The notes under the pieces: model-generated | Told to the model about the DNA's origin: nothing | Seen by the model: only the letters and a program-made list of their open reading frames with translations | The model's database searches: none | Made by a program: the position numbers and the translations under genes | Shown here: in pieces, positions 24,251 to 32,045 of the stretch | How positions within the stretch are numbered: position 1 is the first letter of the stretch | Layout of the letters: each line of letters opens with the position of its first letter | NCBI GenBank assembly: GCA_013044035.1 | Contig: JABEVE010000089.1 | Coordinates: 1-37,703, forward strand | Direction: 5' to 3' | Length of the DNA stretch: 37,703 nucleotides | Source: Burkholderiales bacterium | GTDB taxonomy: Bacteria > Pseudomonadota > Gammaproteobacteria > Burkholderiales > Burkholderiaceae_C

Positions 24251-25945
24251 ATGGCCGTTGCCCTGTACGCGCGCGTTTCCACAGTGCGTCAAGCCGAGAA
24301 GGATCTCTCGATCCCCGATCAGCTCAGACAGATGCGCGCGTGGTGCGAACGCAATGGTCACGCCGTGGGCCGCGAGTACGTCGAACCCGGGGCGTCCGCG
24401 ACCGACGATCGCCGAGCCGTGTTCCAGCAGATGATCGCCGAGGCCACGGCGAAGCACGCGCCCTATGACGCGATCATCGTGCACAGCCTCTCGCGCTTCT
24501 TTCGCGACGCGATCGAGCTTGGGCTCTACGAGCGCACGCTCAAGAAATCCGGGGTTCGCTTGATCTCCATCACCCAGCCCACCAGCGATGATGCGATGGG
24601 GGAGATGATTCGGCGCATTTTTTCGACCTTCGACGAATACCAAAGCAAGGAAAACGGCAAGCACACCTTGCGCGCCATGCAGGAAAACGCCCGCCAGGGC
24701 TTCTTCAATGGCTCCCGAACCCCCTTCGGCTACCAGGCTGTCGAGGTCGACAACAGCACGGGCAAGGCCGGAAAAAAGAAGCGCCTAGCCCTCGAGGAAG
24801 ATGAGGCGTCCCTCGTCCGAACGGTGTTCCACCTGTACGAAAACGGCTTGCACGGCCAGGACATGGGCTCCAAGCAGATCGCGACCTACTTCAATGAGCG
24901 CGGCACGCTCCTGCGCGGCGCGAAGTGGACACGCACTCGCGTCCACGCGATGCTCTGCGACACCACCTACAAGGGCCAGTACGTCTTCAACAAGACCTCC
25001 AACCGCACCAAGTCGCGCAAGGCCCCAGAGGACTGGATCATCGTCGAGGTACCTCCGATCGTGTCACCGCAGACCTTCGAGGCCGTCACCGCCAAGCGGC
25101 ATGAACGTGCGCCGACGGCGACGCCGCCACGCGTCCTGAACTCTCCGACGCTGCTGACGGGACTGCTCAAATGCGCTGTCTGTGGGGCCGGCATGACCTT
25201 GATGACTGGCAAGTACGGGAAGTACCGCTACTACAAATGCAATACCCGAATAGGGCAGCATGCCAAGGCATGCACCACGCCGGCCGTCCCGATGGACAAG
25301 CTGGACACGCTCGTACTGTCCGCTCTGGCCGACAAGGTCCTGACGCCGGAGCGCCTGAAGGCCATGCTCAAGGAACTGAAACAGCAATTCGAGCTGTCGC
25401 GGAGCAAGCACGGCGAGGTCCTGCGTGCCATGCAGAAGGAACTGAGCGAATTGGAAACGGCCCTCAACCGCCTCTACGTGGCCATCGAGAAGGGGTTGAC
25501 TCCGATGGACGACATGCTCGGGCAGCGTGTCCAGGACCTCAGGAACCGGCGGGAATCCGTGCTCGGGGAGATGGCACGCTCCCAGGCGACCGAAGCGTCA
25601 CCTCTGTCGGCTCTGAGCAACGCTCAGTTGACTGCCTTCGCCACGAGCATGCGTTCGCGCCTGCTCGACCGCTCCACCAGCTTCCCGAAACGCTACCTGC
25701 AGACCCTCGTGTCGGAGATCACCTTCGACGGCGAGAAGGTCCGTATGCAGGGGCGAAAGGCCGCTGCGCTGGAAGCCGCGACGGGCAAAAAAATGGGTAC
25801 CTATGACAAGGTACCCATTTTTAGCCATGGTTGGCTCGGCAAATACCAGTCGTCGAAGCCAGCGACGAGCAAGCTCCGCGCCCACTGCGCCAACTTGCTG
25901 CCTGCTTCGGCCATGGCAAGCGTGTTGGCCATGCCATCGCAGTAG
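24251..25945 (+). CDS. large serine recombinase (integrase)
   Basis: 564 aa. The resolvase domain begins ALYARVST with nucleophile S10, then SLSRFFRD and a DEYQSKENGKHT helix. The recombinase domain follows (FGYQAV to NKTSNRTKSR, about 155-260). A zinc ribbon has C308, C311, C330 and C341, and a coiled coil lies at 375-450. AGGAGG precedes ATG 24251. The frame passes through the terminator palindrome at 25789-25822 (reading KKMGTYDKVPIF) and ends 145 bp inside the antisense of the DUF1566 gene, so the last 40-45 residues may be foreign sequence joined at an attachment site. It would integrate element B, or the prophage. Confidence 0.9.
   Translation: MAVALYARVSTVRQAEKDLSIPDQLRQMRAWCERNGHAVGREYVEPGASATDDRRAVFQQMIAEATAKHAPYDAIIVHSLSRFFRDAIELGLYERTLKKSGVRLISITQPTSDDAMGEMIRRIFSTFDEYQSKENGKHTLRAMQENARQGFFNGSRTPFGYQAVEVDNSTGKAGKKKRLALEEDEASLVRTVFHLYENGLHGQDMGSKQIATYFNERGTLLRGAKWTRTRVHAMLCDTTYKGQYVFNKTSNRTKSRKAPEDWIIVEVPPIVSPQTFEAVTAKRHERAPTATPPRVLNSPTLLTGLLKCAVCGAGMTLMTGKYGKYRYYKCNTRIGQHAKACTTPAVPMDKLDTLVLSALADKVLTPERLKAMLKELKQQFELSRSKHGEVLRAMQKELSELETALNRLYVAIEKGLTPMDDMLGQRVQDLRNRRESVLGEMARSQATEASPLSALSNAQLTAFATSMRSRLLDRSTSFPKRYLQTLVSEITFDGEKVRMQGRKAAALEAATGKKMGTYDKVPIFSHGWLGKYQSSKPATSKLRAHCANLLPASAMASVLAMPSQ
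25789..25822. terminator. bidirectional terminator palindrome at the 3' end of the recombinase
   Basis: AAAAATGGGTACC (25789-25801) and GGTACCCATTTTT (25810-25822) form a perfect 13-bp stem with an 8-nt loop and T tracts on both strands. It encodes KMGT in both the recombinase and the opposite DUF1566 frame. Confidence 0.85.
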
Positions 25946-26127
25946 CTCAAGGCGCCGGCGACGAACTTGTTCGAGCCGTTCCAGGCGATGTTGTCGGGTT
26001 CGCCGTCAGCCTTCGGGGCGACGATCAGAGCAAAAGGCTGTTCGCCGGCGCGAATGTGGCCAGCGTAGAAACCACCGTCCAGGGCTGTTCCGATGATGGG
26101 AAGGATTTCTGCAGTTGAGGGTTTCAT
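25801..26127 (-). CDS. DUF1566-type phage protein, C-terminally truncated
   Basis: 108 aa: GGFYAGHIRAGEQPFALIVAP, ALSYCDGMANT, AMAEAGSKLAQWARSL and GFDDWYLPS match the N-terminal half of phage DUF1566/Lcl-type proteins. Normally a long segment (RDELELLY...) follows WYLPS. Here it is replaced by QPWLKMGTLS and a stop inside the terminator palindrome. AAGGA precedes ATG 26127. It is the last gene of the leftward phage operon. The truncation marks a junction with the recombinase-bearing element. Confidence 0.7.
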   Translation of the reverse strand: MKPSTAEILPIIGTALDGGFYAGHIRAGEQPFALIVAPKADGEPDNIAWNGSNKFVAGALSYCDGMANTLAMAEAGSKLAQWARSLLVAGFDDWYLPSQPWLKMGTLS

Positions 26128-26161
26128 GATGGTCCTTGGGAGGTTGAAGATCGGTGTTGCC

Positions 26162-26638
26162 TTAGGGGTTGCACCCATTTCCGACACTGCCTTTGTCCGC
26201 AGGATCGGTGAAATCACGCCAGTGCACCCAACCGCGCTCTGGGCAGTGAAACCCCCAGTGACGCAACCGTGGTCCGGTAATGAACAACGTTGTGCACGGC
26301 CCGGCGTGCAGCTCGATGCGGTGTGCAGATCTGGGGCCGCGCAGCACGACGTCGCCGGCATTGCGCACCGTTTGGCAGTGAATGCCGCCGGCGGGGATGG
26401 TATGCTCGGTGTAGCTGCCGTCCAGGAGCAGGCTCGCGTTGACCCACGGATGGTCGTGCAGCGCGCGGTCGTCGTCTGAACGCAGGAACAGGTGCAGGTA
26501 GATGTTGAACAGCGGGTTGCGCGCGATGACGTGCCATCTGAGCAGATAGGGGTTGTCGTGGCCACCGATGACCACGTCGGGCCACCGGCTCTTCATGATG
26601 GCTGCGGCGCGGGAAAGGATGCGTGTGCGGACTGTCAT
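26162..26638 (-). CDS. phage cupin-like protein
   Basis: 158 aa. LHLFLRSDDDRALHDHPWVN, IPAGGIHCQTV, GDVVLRG and HRIELH give a double-stranded beta-helix (cupin) pattern with several histidines that could hold a metal. ATG 26638 overlaps the preceding gene's stop by ATGA. Known from phage early regions as a conserved protein; no reaction can be assigned. Confidence 0.6.
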   Translation of the reverse strand: MTVRTRILSRAAAIMKSRWPDVVIGGHDNPYLLRWHVIARNPLFNIYLHLFLRSDDDRALHDHPWVNASLLLDGSYTEHTIPAGGIHCQTVRNAGDVVLRGPRSAHRIELHAGPCTTLFITGPRLRHWGFHCPERGWVHWRDFTDPADKGSVGNGCNP

Positions 26639-27069
26639 GCTGTTGCTCGCCTCTGTTGGCGCCACTGCGCGCCCAACCTGCGCTGTGCGCGTTCCATTTC
26701 GCTCAGCGCGACGTTTTCGATTTGTACGCTGTGCACGAACACCGCGTCGTCAATTGCGGTGAGTTCTGGTCCCCGCGCGACGTAGCGTCCGCCGGTTCTC
26801 TCCATCCTGGCCAGGATGGCGGCGAGCGCATCGATGGCCGTCGCGAAAGTATCTGCATGATCACGCGCCAGGCCATGCGCGCGCAGTTCGTCCGCGATGA
26901 GAAGGGCTTGCGTCAGGCGGTCGAACTGGTCGCGTGTGGCGTGGCCCTCACGCAGCGCGGTCAGCGCCGCAGTATTGCCAGCCACAATCGCCGCGCGTTG
27001 CTCGGGTGGCAGCTTGCAAGCGCCCTCGATGGCGTAGGCCACTGGGTTGAGGAGGATGGGACGGCTCAT
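26635..27069 (-). CDS. phage hypothetical protein, helical
   Basis: 144 aa, mostly alpha-helical and alanine-rich: AIVAGNTAALTALREGHAT and IADELRAHGLARDHADTF, ending in a very basic tail (RRLGAQWRQQRRATA) that may bind nucleic acid. Start and stop overlap the neighbours by ATGA on both sides. No family function recognised. Confidence 0.65.
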   Translation of the reverse strand: MSRPILLNPVAYAIEGACKLPPEQRAAIVAGNTAALTALREGHATRDQFDRLTQALLIADELRAHGLARDHADTFATAIDALAAILARMERTGGRYVARGPELTAIDDAVFVHSVQIENVALSEMERAQRRLGAQWRQQRRATA

Positions 27070-27671
27070 GATCTGCCTCGATGCGTATGTACCGTGGTGT
27101 CCCATTGCATCCAGATGGCATCTTCGGCATCGGCGGCAGACGTATAGCCTGCGCCCCCGACAACGTCGCCACCTGCGTCATCGATGCTCCACCGCCATTG
27201 ACCCGACGCGCATCGCTGCACATAGGCAACCATGCCCTCTACCTGCGCGACAAGATGGCGCGGCTCCGTTTTCTCGGGAGGCGTGCGCAAGGCCAGCTCC
27301 AGCCGCGCCAGCGCGTTCCAGGCGGTATGCGCTGCGTGCGGCAGCCCTGTGCCTGCATCATGTATTTCGCCGCAGTGTTCATCCAGTAGATGGCGCCCGA
27401 GCGCGGCGGTATAGCGCCGCTGTCCGTCAGACACCCGCAGCCAGCCGTGATCTGTGTACTTTGCCGCTCCGGCGGTTGCCACCTCCGCCACGGCGCGCAG
27501 CGCGCGGGGGAAGTCCGCGAGCAGGAGGTCCATGCGCACCTTGCCGGCGTCGAGTTTGGCGCCGGCCTGCTTCCGGCCAATGCCGTGAGGGTCGCGTTCG
27601 AGGTCCTCGGCAATGGCGCCGCGCGGCAACGGCCGTGGTTTCGTGGTGATGTCATCGTTTTGCATGTTCAT
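27066..27671 (-). CDS. phage dATP/dGTP diphosphohydrolase-like protein (DUF5664 type)
   Basis: 201 aa. GRKQAGAKLDAGKVRMDLLL, VAEVATAGAAKY, GWLRVSDGQRRYTAALGRHL, TGLPHAAHTAWNALARLEL are the blocks of the phage DUF5664 family, annotated as MazG-like dATP/dGTP diphosphohydrolase. It would trim host or phage dNTP pools. ATG 27671 overlaps the previous stop by ATGA; ATG 27665 has better spacing to GAGG and is an equal choice. The C-terminal 50 residues are variable. Confidence 0.75.
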   Translation of the reverse strand: MNMQNDDITTKPRPLPRGAIAEDLERDPHGIGRKQAGAKLDAGKVRMDLLLADFPRALRAVAEVATAGAAKYTDHGWLRVSDGQRRYTAALGRHLLDEHCGEIHDAGTGLPHAAHTAWNALARLELALRTPPEKTEPRHLVAQVEGMVAYVQRCASGQWRWSIDDAGGDVVGGAGYTSAADAEDAIWMQWDTTVHTHRGRS

Positions 27672-27856
27672 CCTCGTGCAGTGATGCGTTCCCAGATCCC
27701 GTCCAGGGTCTCTGTCTGTTTCATGGTCAGCCCCGCGCCAGCGTCCAGCCTGGTGCGGATGGATTCAACGAAGCCGCGCTCCCATTCGGTCAGGCGCGAT
27801 TCGCGCAGTTCGCAATCGCGTACCAGCACCATGTATTCGTCAGTCCAGTGGGCCAT
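27668..27856 (-). CDS. small phage protein, hypothetical
   Basis: 62 aa: ESRLTEWERGFVESI and LTMKQTETLDGIWERITARG, a two-helix protein of a type common in phage early operons. Its stop overlaps the next start by ATGA. The Shine-Dalgarno (GGGA) is weak. Confidence 0.65.
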   Translation of the reverse strand: MAHWTDEYMVLVRDCELRESRLTEWERGFVESIRTRLDAGAGLTMKQTETLDGIWERITARG

Positions 27857-27881
27857 GATGGATTCCCGGGTGCGCGTTGCT

Positions 27882-28736
27882 TTATTCCGGGCTTCCGAGC
27901 AGGAGCGGCAGCGCGCAACCCTCCTCGATGCAGGCCCAGGTCTCGCGGAACGCGGCTTCGATCACCTTGTGCGGCCGCACGAGTTCGTACCAAAGGGACA
28001 GTGCGCTGCCATTCGTGCGGTAGCGCAGACGAGCTTCCAGCTCACGTGGGGCCTCGTTTTCGAAGACGGGAATCGAGAGCGTGATGTGCTCGGGAACACG
28101 CACGGTGCCGCCCGTGTTGTCGGTCTTCCAGACCAGGTTGTGGCTGCCATCCTGCAGCCGCTGCGCGCTGACGAAATGACCGGCCTGCGCAGCCTCGAAA
28201 TTGAGAGCGGTTTCCAGCAGCTCGGCACCCGATGGCGCGATGACATCGGGCAGGTTGTCCTGCATGTGTTCGGCGAACTGGAGCTGGGTCATGGCCTTGC
28301 GATTCTGACCCGTCCAGGTTTTCCACTCATGGCTGGCAGGGAGCGTGAACTCGGCGCGGAACGACCTCCAGTCGGCCTGCGCGTCAACGTGCTTGGGGTT
28401 TCCCACATCGAGGTCCGAGGCATGCAAGTAGTCATCGAATACACACAGGAAACGCGCTGGTTCCATGGACGCATAAACGGTGCTGCGCGGCGCCTTGTGC
28501 GCATTGACGTAGCGCACGAACGAGGTTGCGTCGCGCAGCTTGACATTGGCAATCGGTCGCTTCGGCCGCGCGATGTCGGGGAGTTGTTCGATGCGGTATC
28601 CATTGGGCACCACCGCGAAGGGAGTGCCGTCCTGGGTGGGGTTGTGGATTGCGGTGCCCAGCGCGCGTCCGGCGGCAAGCAGGGCACCTGCATTCGTTGC
28701 ATCGTTGATGGGTTGGGATTCGATGGATGTGGCCAT
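27882..28736 (-). CDS. DUF2303 family phage protein
   Basis: 284 aa. LPDIARPKRPIANVKLRD, SFVRYVNAHK, CVFDDYLHA, WRSFRAEFTLPASHEWKTW, FAEHMQDNLPDV and SIPVFENEAP are in the order found in DUF2303 proteins of temperate phages of proteobacteria. Function is unknown, but the family accompanies recombination or replication genes in early operons. ATG 28736 has a GA-rich leader. Confidence 0.85.
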   Translation of the reverse strand: MATSIESQPINDATNAGALLAAGRALGTAIHNPTQDGTPFAVVPNGYRIEQLPDIARPKRPIANVKLRDATSFVRYVNAHKAPRSTVYASMEPARFLCVFDDYLHASDLDVGNPKHVDAQADWRSFRAEFTLPASHEWKTWTGQNRKAMTQLQFAEHMQDNLPDVIAPSGAELLETALNFEAAQAGHFVSAQRLQDGSHNLVWKTDNTGGTVRVPEHITLSIPVFENEAPRELEARLRYRTNGSALSLWYELVRPHKVIEAAFRETWACIEEGCALPLLLGSPE

Positions 28737-28772
28737 GGGCTTTCTCTCGTGGCAAGGTTTAAGGGTTGGGGT

Positions 28773-29114
28773 TCAGATCGTTGCGCGTGCTGCACCGGCG
28801 TCGCCGGCCAGGGTGATGCCAGGCAGGCTTTCCTGTCGCGGATGGTTGCGCTGCAGATTGCCCTCCGGGGTGGCGAACAGCACGGTGCCGCTGGTTTCGA
28901 TGCACGGTTTCTTCAGGTCCAGGCGGTCCGTGACGACGACGGCGCCCTCTGAGGTACCCTTGAAGGGCTTGACCTCGAGCTTGAGCGTCAGCGAGCCACC
29001 TTTGCCGGTGGTCTCGACGGCGAGGACGAGTTCCTGGAACTTCTCGGCGAGGTCGTCGATCACGGCGCCTGCGCGCACGTCGCGCAGGGTGTCGAAGAAT
29101 GGTTTACGGGCCAT
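28773..29114 (-). CDS. conserved phage early protein
   Basis: 113 aa: FFDTLRDVRAGAVIDDLAEK, LKLEVKPFKG and NLQRNHPRQESLPGI are conserved blocks seen next to DUF2303 genes in phages. AAGGAG lies 8 nt before ATG 29114. Function not known. Confidence 0.75.
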   Translation of the reverse strand: MARKPFFDTLRDVRAGAVIDDLAEKFQELVLAVETTGKGGSLTLKLEVKPFKGTSEGAVVVTDRLDLKKPCIETSGTVLFATPEGNLQRNHPRQESLPGITLAGDAGAARATI

Positions 29115-29148
29115 AGCGTGGTCTCCTTGTGAATGGGGGAAGGGTTGG

Positions 29149-29367
29149 TCAGCCGTCGCGGTCGCCGGCCGCGATGCGCTTGAAGTCTGGCCGCTCGCGG
29201 TAGCGTTGCATGCGTGTGTCGGCGATGCGCTGCAGCGACCACCAGGCGTCTGCGACGGCGCGGCGCAACGTGGTGCGGGCGGGGTCGAGTACGGCGGCGG
29301 GGTTGCGTAGGTGCAGGCGCCTGGCGGCAGCGAGCAGCTCGGCATCAGTTAGTGGCGGGTAGGTCAT
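29149..29367 (-). CDS. small phage protein, hypothetical
   Basis: 72 aa, helical: LTDAELLAAARRLHLRNPAA, TTLRRAVADAWWSLQRIAD. Located in the leftward operon with the correct orientation and short spacing. No family. Confidence 0.55.
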   Translation of the reverse strand: MTYPPLTDAELLAAARRLHLRNPAAVLDPARTTLRRAVADAWWSLQRIADTRMQRYRERPDFKRIAAGDRDG

Positions 29368-29376
29368 GGAGGCTGC

Positions 29377-29541
29377 TCACGCAAGGACCGACCACGCGAC
29401 CGCCAGCAGCCCGACGGCCAGGACGGTCCACAAAATGATGTGGTGATGGCGCGGCGTGCGGTAGCAGGTGATGGCGCAGGCGCTGGTGGCATCGGGGCCA
29501 AAGGCCTCGTTCATCGTTCGCGGGAATCGGCCCTTGTTCAT
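29377..29541 (-). CDS. 54-aa single-span membrane protein
   Basis: A polar N-terminus, then IILWTVLAVGLLAVAWSVLA at the C-terminus. ATG 29541 overlaps the stop of the preceding gene by ATGA, which supports it as a real gene despite its size. Confidence 0.55.
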   Translation of the reverse strand: MNKGRFPRTMNEAFGPDATSACAITCYRTPRHHHIILWTVLAVGLLAVAWSVLA

Positions 29542-29774
29542 CGCATCACCCCGGCGCCCAATAGCACCACGATGGCGACAATGCCAACCACGCTGGCGCG
29601 CAAAATCACCTTGTCCCACCACTCAGCGCGGCGCTTGTGCTCGCGCCACTCGGCAGCGCGCCAAGTGATCACCTCTAGTTGCCGCGCCGTGTCGGGCATA
29701 TCGTGCAATTGCAGTTGATCGGCGCGAGCGTGCGCGGCTTCGATTTCGGCGTGTGTCAGTGGGGAAATGTTCAT
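29538..29774 (-). CDS. 78-aa single-span membrane protein
   Basis: Charged N-terminal helices (AEIEAAHARADQLQLHDMP) followed by VILRASVVGIVAIVVLLGAG as a C-terminal anchor. GGAG 8 nt before ATG 29774. Confidence 0.6.
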   Translation of the reverse strand: MNISPLTHAEIEAAHARADQLQLHDMPDTARQLEVITWRAAEWREHKRRAEWWDKVILRASVVGIVAIVVLLGAGVMR

Positions 29775-29775
29775 G

Positions 29776-30199
29776 TCAATATCTCCAGGCTGAAATGGCG
29801 ATATAGGCCAGTAGCCACCACACAACGCCGCTGAAAGCCCCCCCCCGTGGCCCCGGTGCTGATCAGCAGCCAGTCGAGGCGCTGATACCAGGGCAGCGCG
29901 TTGGCGGGAAAGCCACCAGCGTCCTCAAATCCCTCACCCTCGCCGTGGAGTTCGTGAGGGTTGTGGACAGCGGCGCTCCGCTGACCGCCGAGGCCATTCA
30001 CGGGATCAACCGGCAGACGCACCAGTTGGCCGCAGAACTCGCCGCTTTGGAGCAGTGGCGCGGTTGACTGCGCATGCGCCCATTGGCCCTCGGGGTGAGA
30101 TCTGTAGCCGGTGAACGGGGAGCCGCTCAGGCTGTCTGGACGATCGGCCCAAGCCTTCGGGGGCTGTGTGTTGGGGGGGATGATGGTGACTTCTGGCAT
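29776..30199 (-). pseudogene. first gene of the leftward phage operon, frameshifted at a nine-C run
   Basis: From ATG 30199 the frame reads MPEVTIIPPNTQPPKAWADR to DWLLISTGATGG. It then meets nine C (29838-29846 on +). With one base fewer it continues FSGVVWWLLAYIAISAWRY and stops at 29776, a convincing membrane tail. As written it ends in a non-hydrophobic sequence at 29771. Either a sequencing or assembly indel or a real frameshift. The middle part is weakly protein-like. It starts 23-24 nt after the expected start of the PL-like promoter transcript. Confidence 0.5.
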
Positions 30200-30212
30200 C
30201 GCTGACTCCGTG

Positions 30213-30260
30213 ATTTAACTGCGAGTGAATTACACCCTAAGTTAAGTGAGGTGTCAACTG
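30213..30260 (-). promoter_or_regulatory. PL-like promoter with repressor operators for the leftward operon
   Basis: On the minus strand TTGACA (complement of 30252-30257), 17 bp, TGTAAT (complement of 30229-30234), giving a start near 30222. The 18-bp sequence ATTCACTCGCAGTTAAAT (complement of 30213-30230) covers the end of the -10 box and the start site, and CAGTTGACAC (30251-30260) covers the -35. Both recur at the PR-like promoter. Confidence 0.75.
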
Positions 30261-30287
30261 GTATTTAATTTAGACGCTTGACGCGAA

Positions 30288-30309
30288 CATACACAACAGA
30301 TGTGTTATG
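30288..30309 (+). promoter_or_regulatory. near-palindrome upstream of hicA
   Basis: CATACACA (30288-30295 region) and TGTGTTATG (30301-30309) are near inverted repeats with a 5-bp centre, 9 bp before the hicA start. It overlaps the expected promoter and is a likely HicB/HicAB operator. Confidence 0.45.
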
Positions 30310-30317
30310 CTTCCAGC

Positions 30318-30500
30318 ATGAACTCGAACGAATTCAAGCGGTGGCTCGCCAAGCAGGGCGCGACGTTTCAGCCCGGCAGAGGGTCACACTTGAAGGTGTT
30401 CTTGAACGGGCGGCAGTCGGTGCTACCCATGCATGCGGCCGAGTTGAAGACAGGCACCGTTCAGGCCGTCAAGAAACAACTTGGCCTCAAGGAGAAATGA
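30318..30500 (+). CDS. hicA: HicA toxin (mRNA interferase)
   Basis: 60 aa. FKRWLAKQGATF and GRGSHLKVF with catalytic H24, then LKTGTVQAVKKQLGL, define the HicA double-stranded-RNA-binding-like fold that cleaves mRNA in the cytoplasm when free of HicB. It is followed immediately by hicB, whose AAGGAG lies in the last codons of hicA. In a prophage control region it may serve stability or exclusion of other phages. Confidence 0.9.
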   Translation: MNSNEFKRWLAKQGATFQPGRGSHLKVFLNGRQSVLPMHAAELKTGTVQAVKKQLGLKEK

Positions 30501-30502
30501 CG

Positions 30503-30928
30503 ATGGAAGGGTTCAACTATCCAGTGGTGCTGGAGCCACAAGCCGAGGGCGGTTTCATGGCCACTTTTCCGGACGTGCCGGAGGCGATTACGCAGGGGGA
30601 AGACGAGGACGAAGCGCTTCTGGTCGCTGTGGACGCGCTGGAGACCGCGCTCTCGTTCTACGTGGAGGCGCGCAGGCCGCTGCCTGTGCCCAGCAGGCCG
30701 CACCAGGGACAGCCGACGGTCAGCCCGTCAGCGCTGGAATGCGCCAAGCTCGGGGTCTACCGCGCGATGATGGAGCAGGGGATCAAGAAGGCCGAACTGG
30801 CGCGCCGGCTGGGGTGGCATATGCCCCAGGTAGATCGGCTGTTCGACCTGCGGCATGCCTCACGCCTGGAGCAGATCGAGGCTGCCGCGCGGGCGCTCGG
30901 GCGGCATTTAGAGGTGCGCGTCGCCTGA
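30503..30928 (+). CDS. hicB: HicB antitoxin
   Basis: 141 aa. FNYPVVLEPQAEGGFMATFPDVPEAITQGEDEDEAL is the HicB RNase H-like fold that masks HicA. The C-terminal part (AELARRLGWHMPQVDRLFDL) is an XRE-like helix-turn-helix for autoregulation. ATG 30503 is preferred because AAGGAG (30489-30494) is 9 nt away. ATG 30497, overlapping the hicA stop by ATGA, is the alternative. Confidence 0.9.
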   Translation: MEGFNYPVVLEPQAEGGFMATFPDVPEAITQGEDEDEALLVAVDALETALSFYVEARRPLPVPSRPHQGQPTVSPSALECAKLGVYRAMMEQGIKKAELARRLGWHMPQVDRLFDLRHASRLEQIEAAARALGRHLEVRVA

Positions 30929-30942
30929 TATTCCGGCGTTAT

Positions 30943-31446
30943 TTATTGAGAGCGTGCCGGGAGGGCCGCTCCTACCGTGGGGATCATCGACATGGTCGTG
31001 CGGCCAGCAATTCCCTTGATGAAGGATGCCGCAAGTGGCTTATCTTTGGCATCCACGATGTCGGAGAGCCGCGCGAAGGTGCAGACAGGAAAGCTGGTAG
31101 CGCCCAGCTGCACGCTCGGGTCGAGACCATTCGCAGTCATGCGGGTGCACACATAGGCATACGCGCCATCTACTTCCAGCACGCCGACGGGTGTAGGCGT
31201 TCCGCTCAGAGAGCCGACAAAATTTGGCTCACAATTTCCCTTCTTCGTATCGGCGTTGAAACCGCGTTGCATATAGGCATTCATCGGTGTCTTCTGGTTG
31301 CCGAGGTTATTGGCCTCCGACAGAAAACCCACTGCGTCACAGGTCCATGCTGTGGGTGCGAGATACAAAGTTGTCGCGGAGGCTTCCACCCAAATCGCGC
31401 CACAGGTGAGCAATGCAACTGCTACGTCGCGTCCTCTGATTCGCAT
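30943..31446 (-). CDS. secreted protein, hypothetical (prophage cargo)
   Basis: 167 aa. MRIRGRDVAVALLTCGAIWVEASA is a probable signal peptide. The mature part has cysteine pairs (TAWTCDAVGF, KKGNCEP, AYVCTRM, FPVCTFARL) consistent with a disulfide-bonded periplasmic or secreted protein. GGAGAAG precedes ATG 31446. It lies just downstream of the repressor gene in the same direction, 33 bp away, so it is probably expressed in the lysogen as conversion cargo. No family recognised. Confidence 0.65.
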   Translation of the reverse strand: MRIRGRDVAVALLTCGAIWVEASATTLYLAPTAWTCDAVGFLSEANNLGNQKTPMNAYMQRGFNADTKKGNCEPNFVGSLSGTPTPVGVLEVDGAYAYVCTRMTANGLDPSVQLGATSFPVCTFARLSDIVDAKDKPLAASFIKGIAGRTTMSMIPTVGAALPARSQ

Positions 31447-31479
31447 TTTCTTCTCCGTTGTTCGGCATATTGCCGCAAG

Positions 31480-31962
31480 TCATGCACTGTGGCCAGATTT
31501 TTTAATGTCATGCCGCAATGAGCTTTCTTCATCAAGTATTCGCCGTGCCTTTTTGAGCAAATAATCCACCTCGTCTGGCCCGAGTTCTTGGACAACCCGG
31601 CAAAGCTCAGCGATCTTGAGATCCTCGCTACGTAAGGGGGCAGCATGATGAAAAACGTCATCTCTGTCTGCCACGAAGGCAGCCGCTGGCGGCGAAGCCG
31701 AGAGATAAGGGGCTGCGCTTGTCGAGCTTACAACCTTCACCCATTTCCCTTCACAGGCATCAAGCAACGTGTCTCCGCTGACTTTGAGAAGCTCGCGAAG
31801 CCGCGAAACCTGCTTGCGCTTTAGATCACCACCCTTCATCCATTTCGATACCGCTGCAGGCGAAAGGCCAGTTTCGACCGCCAGCCAGTTCTGGGTTTTC
31901 CCGAGGTCGTCGAGGCGCTTCTCGATCAGTGACCCGAGGGGGGAGTTTTGTTTTTTCACCAT
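31480..31962 (-). CDS. CI-like phage repressor (XRE HTH), no peptidase domain
   Basis: 160 aa. IEKRLDDLGKTQNWLAVETG LSPAAVSKWMKGG at about 14-45 is an XRE helix-turn-helix. The C-terminal half has no S24/LexA-like Ser-Lys motif or Ala-Gly cleavage site and ends in a helical segment (ELGPDEVDYLLKKARRIL), probably for oligomerisation. Induction would then need an antirepressor or another signal rather than RecA-promoted self-cleavage (inference). ATG 31962 is chosen over an upstream frame that runs into the operator region. It is divergent from the Cro-like gene. Confidence 0.8.
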   Translation of the reverse strand: MVKKQNSPLGSLIEKRLDDLGKTQNWLAVETGLSPAAVSKWMKGGDLKRKQVSRLRELLKVSGDTLLDACEGKWVKVVSSTSAAPYLSASPPAAAFVADRDDVFHHAAPLRSEDLKIAELCRVVQELGPDEVDYLLKKARRILDEESSLRHDIKKSGHSA

Positions 31963-32005
31963 CGGTTGATTGTCGTTGTCTGAACGGCTTGTTGCAAGAA
32001 ACTGA

Positions 32006-32037
32006 CAGTTGACACTTGGATTCACTGGCAGTTAAAT
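32006..32037 (+). promoter_or_regulatory. PR-like promoter with repressor operators
   Basis: TTGACA (32009-32014), 17 bp, TTAAAT (32032-32037). CAGTTGACAC (32006-32015) and ATTCACTGGCAGTTAAAT (32020-32037) are nearly identical to the two sites at the PL-like promoter. Expected start near 32044, 2 nt before the Cro-like ATG. Confidence 0.75.
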
Positions 32038-32045
32038 TGCTGGTC

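Noticed and set aside
27390-28952. 520-aa open frame on + opposite the DUF2303 and DUF5664 genes
   Set aside because: Antisense shadow; the minus strand has family-level matches and ATGA-coupled genes.
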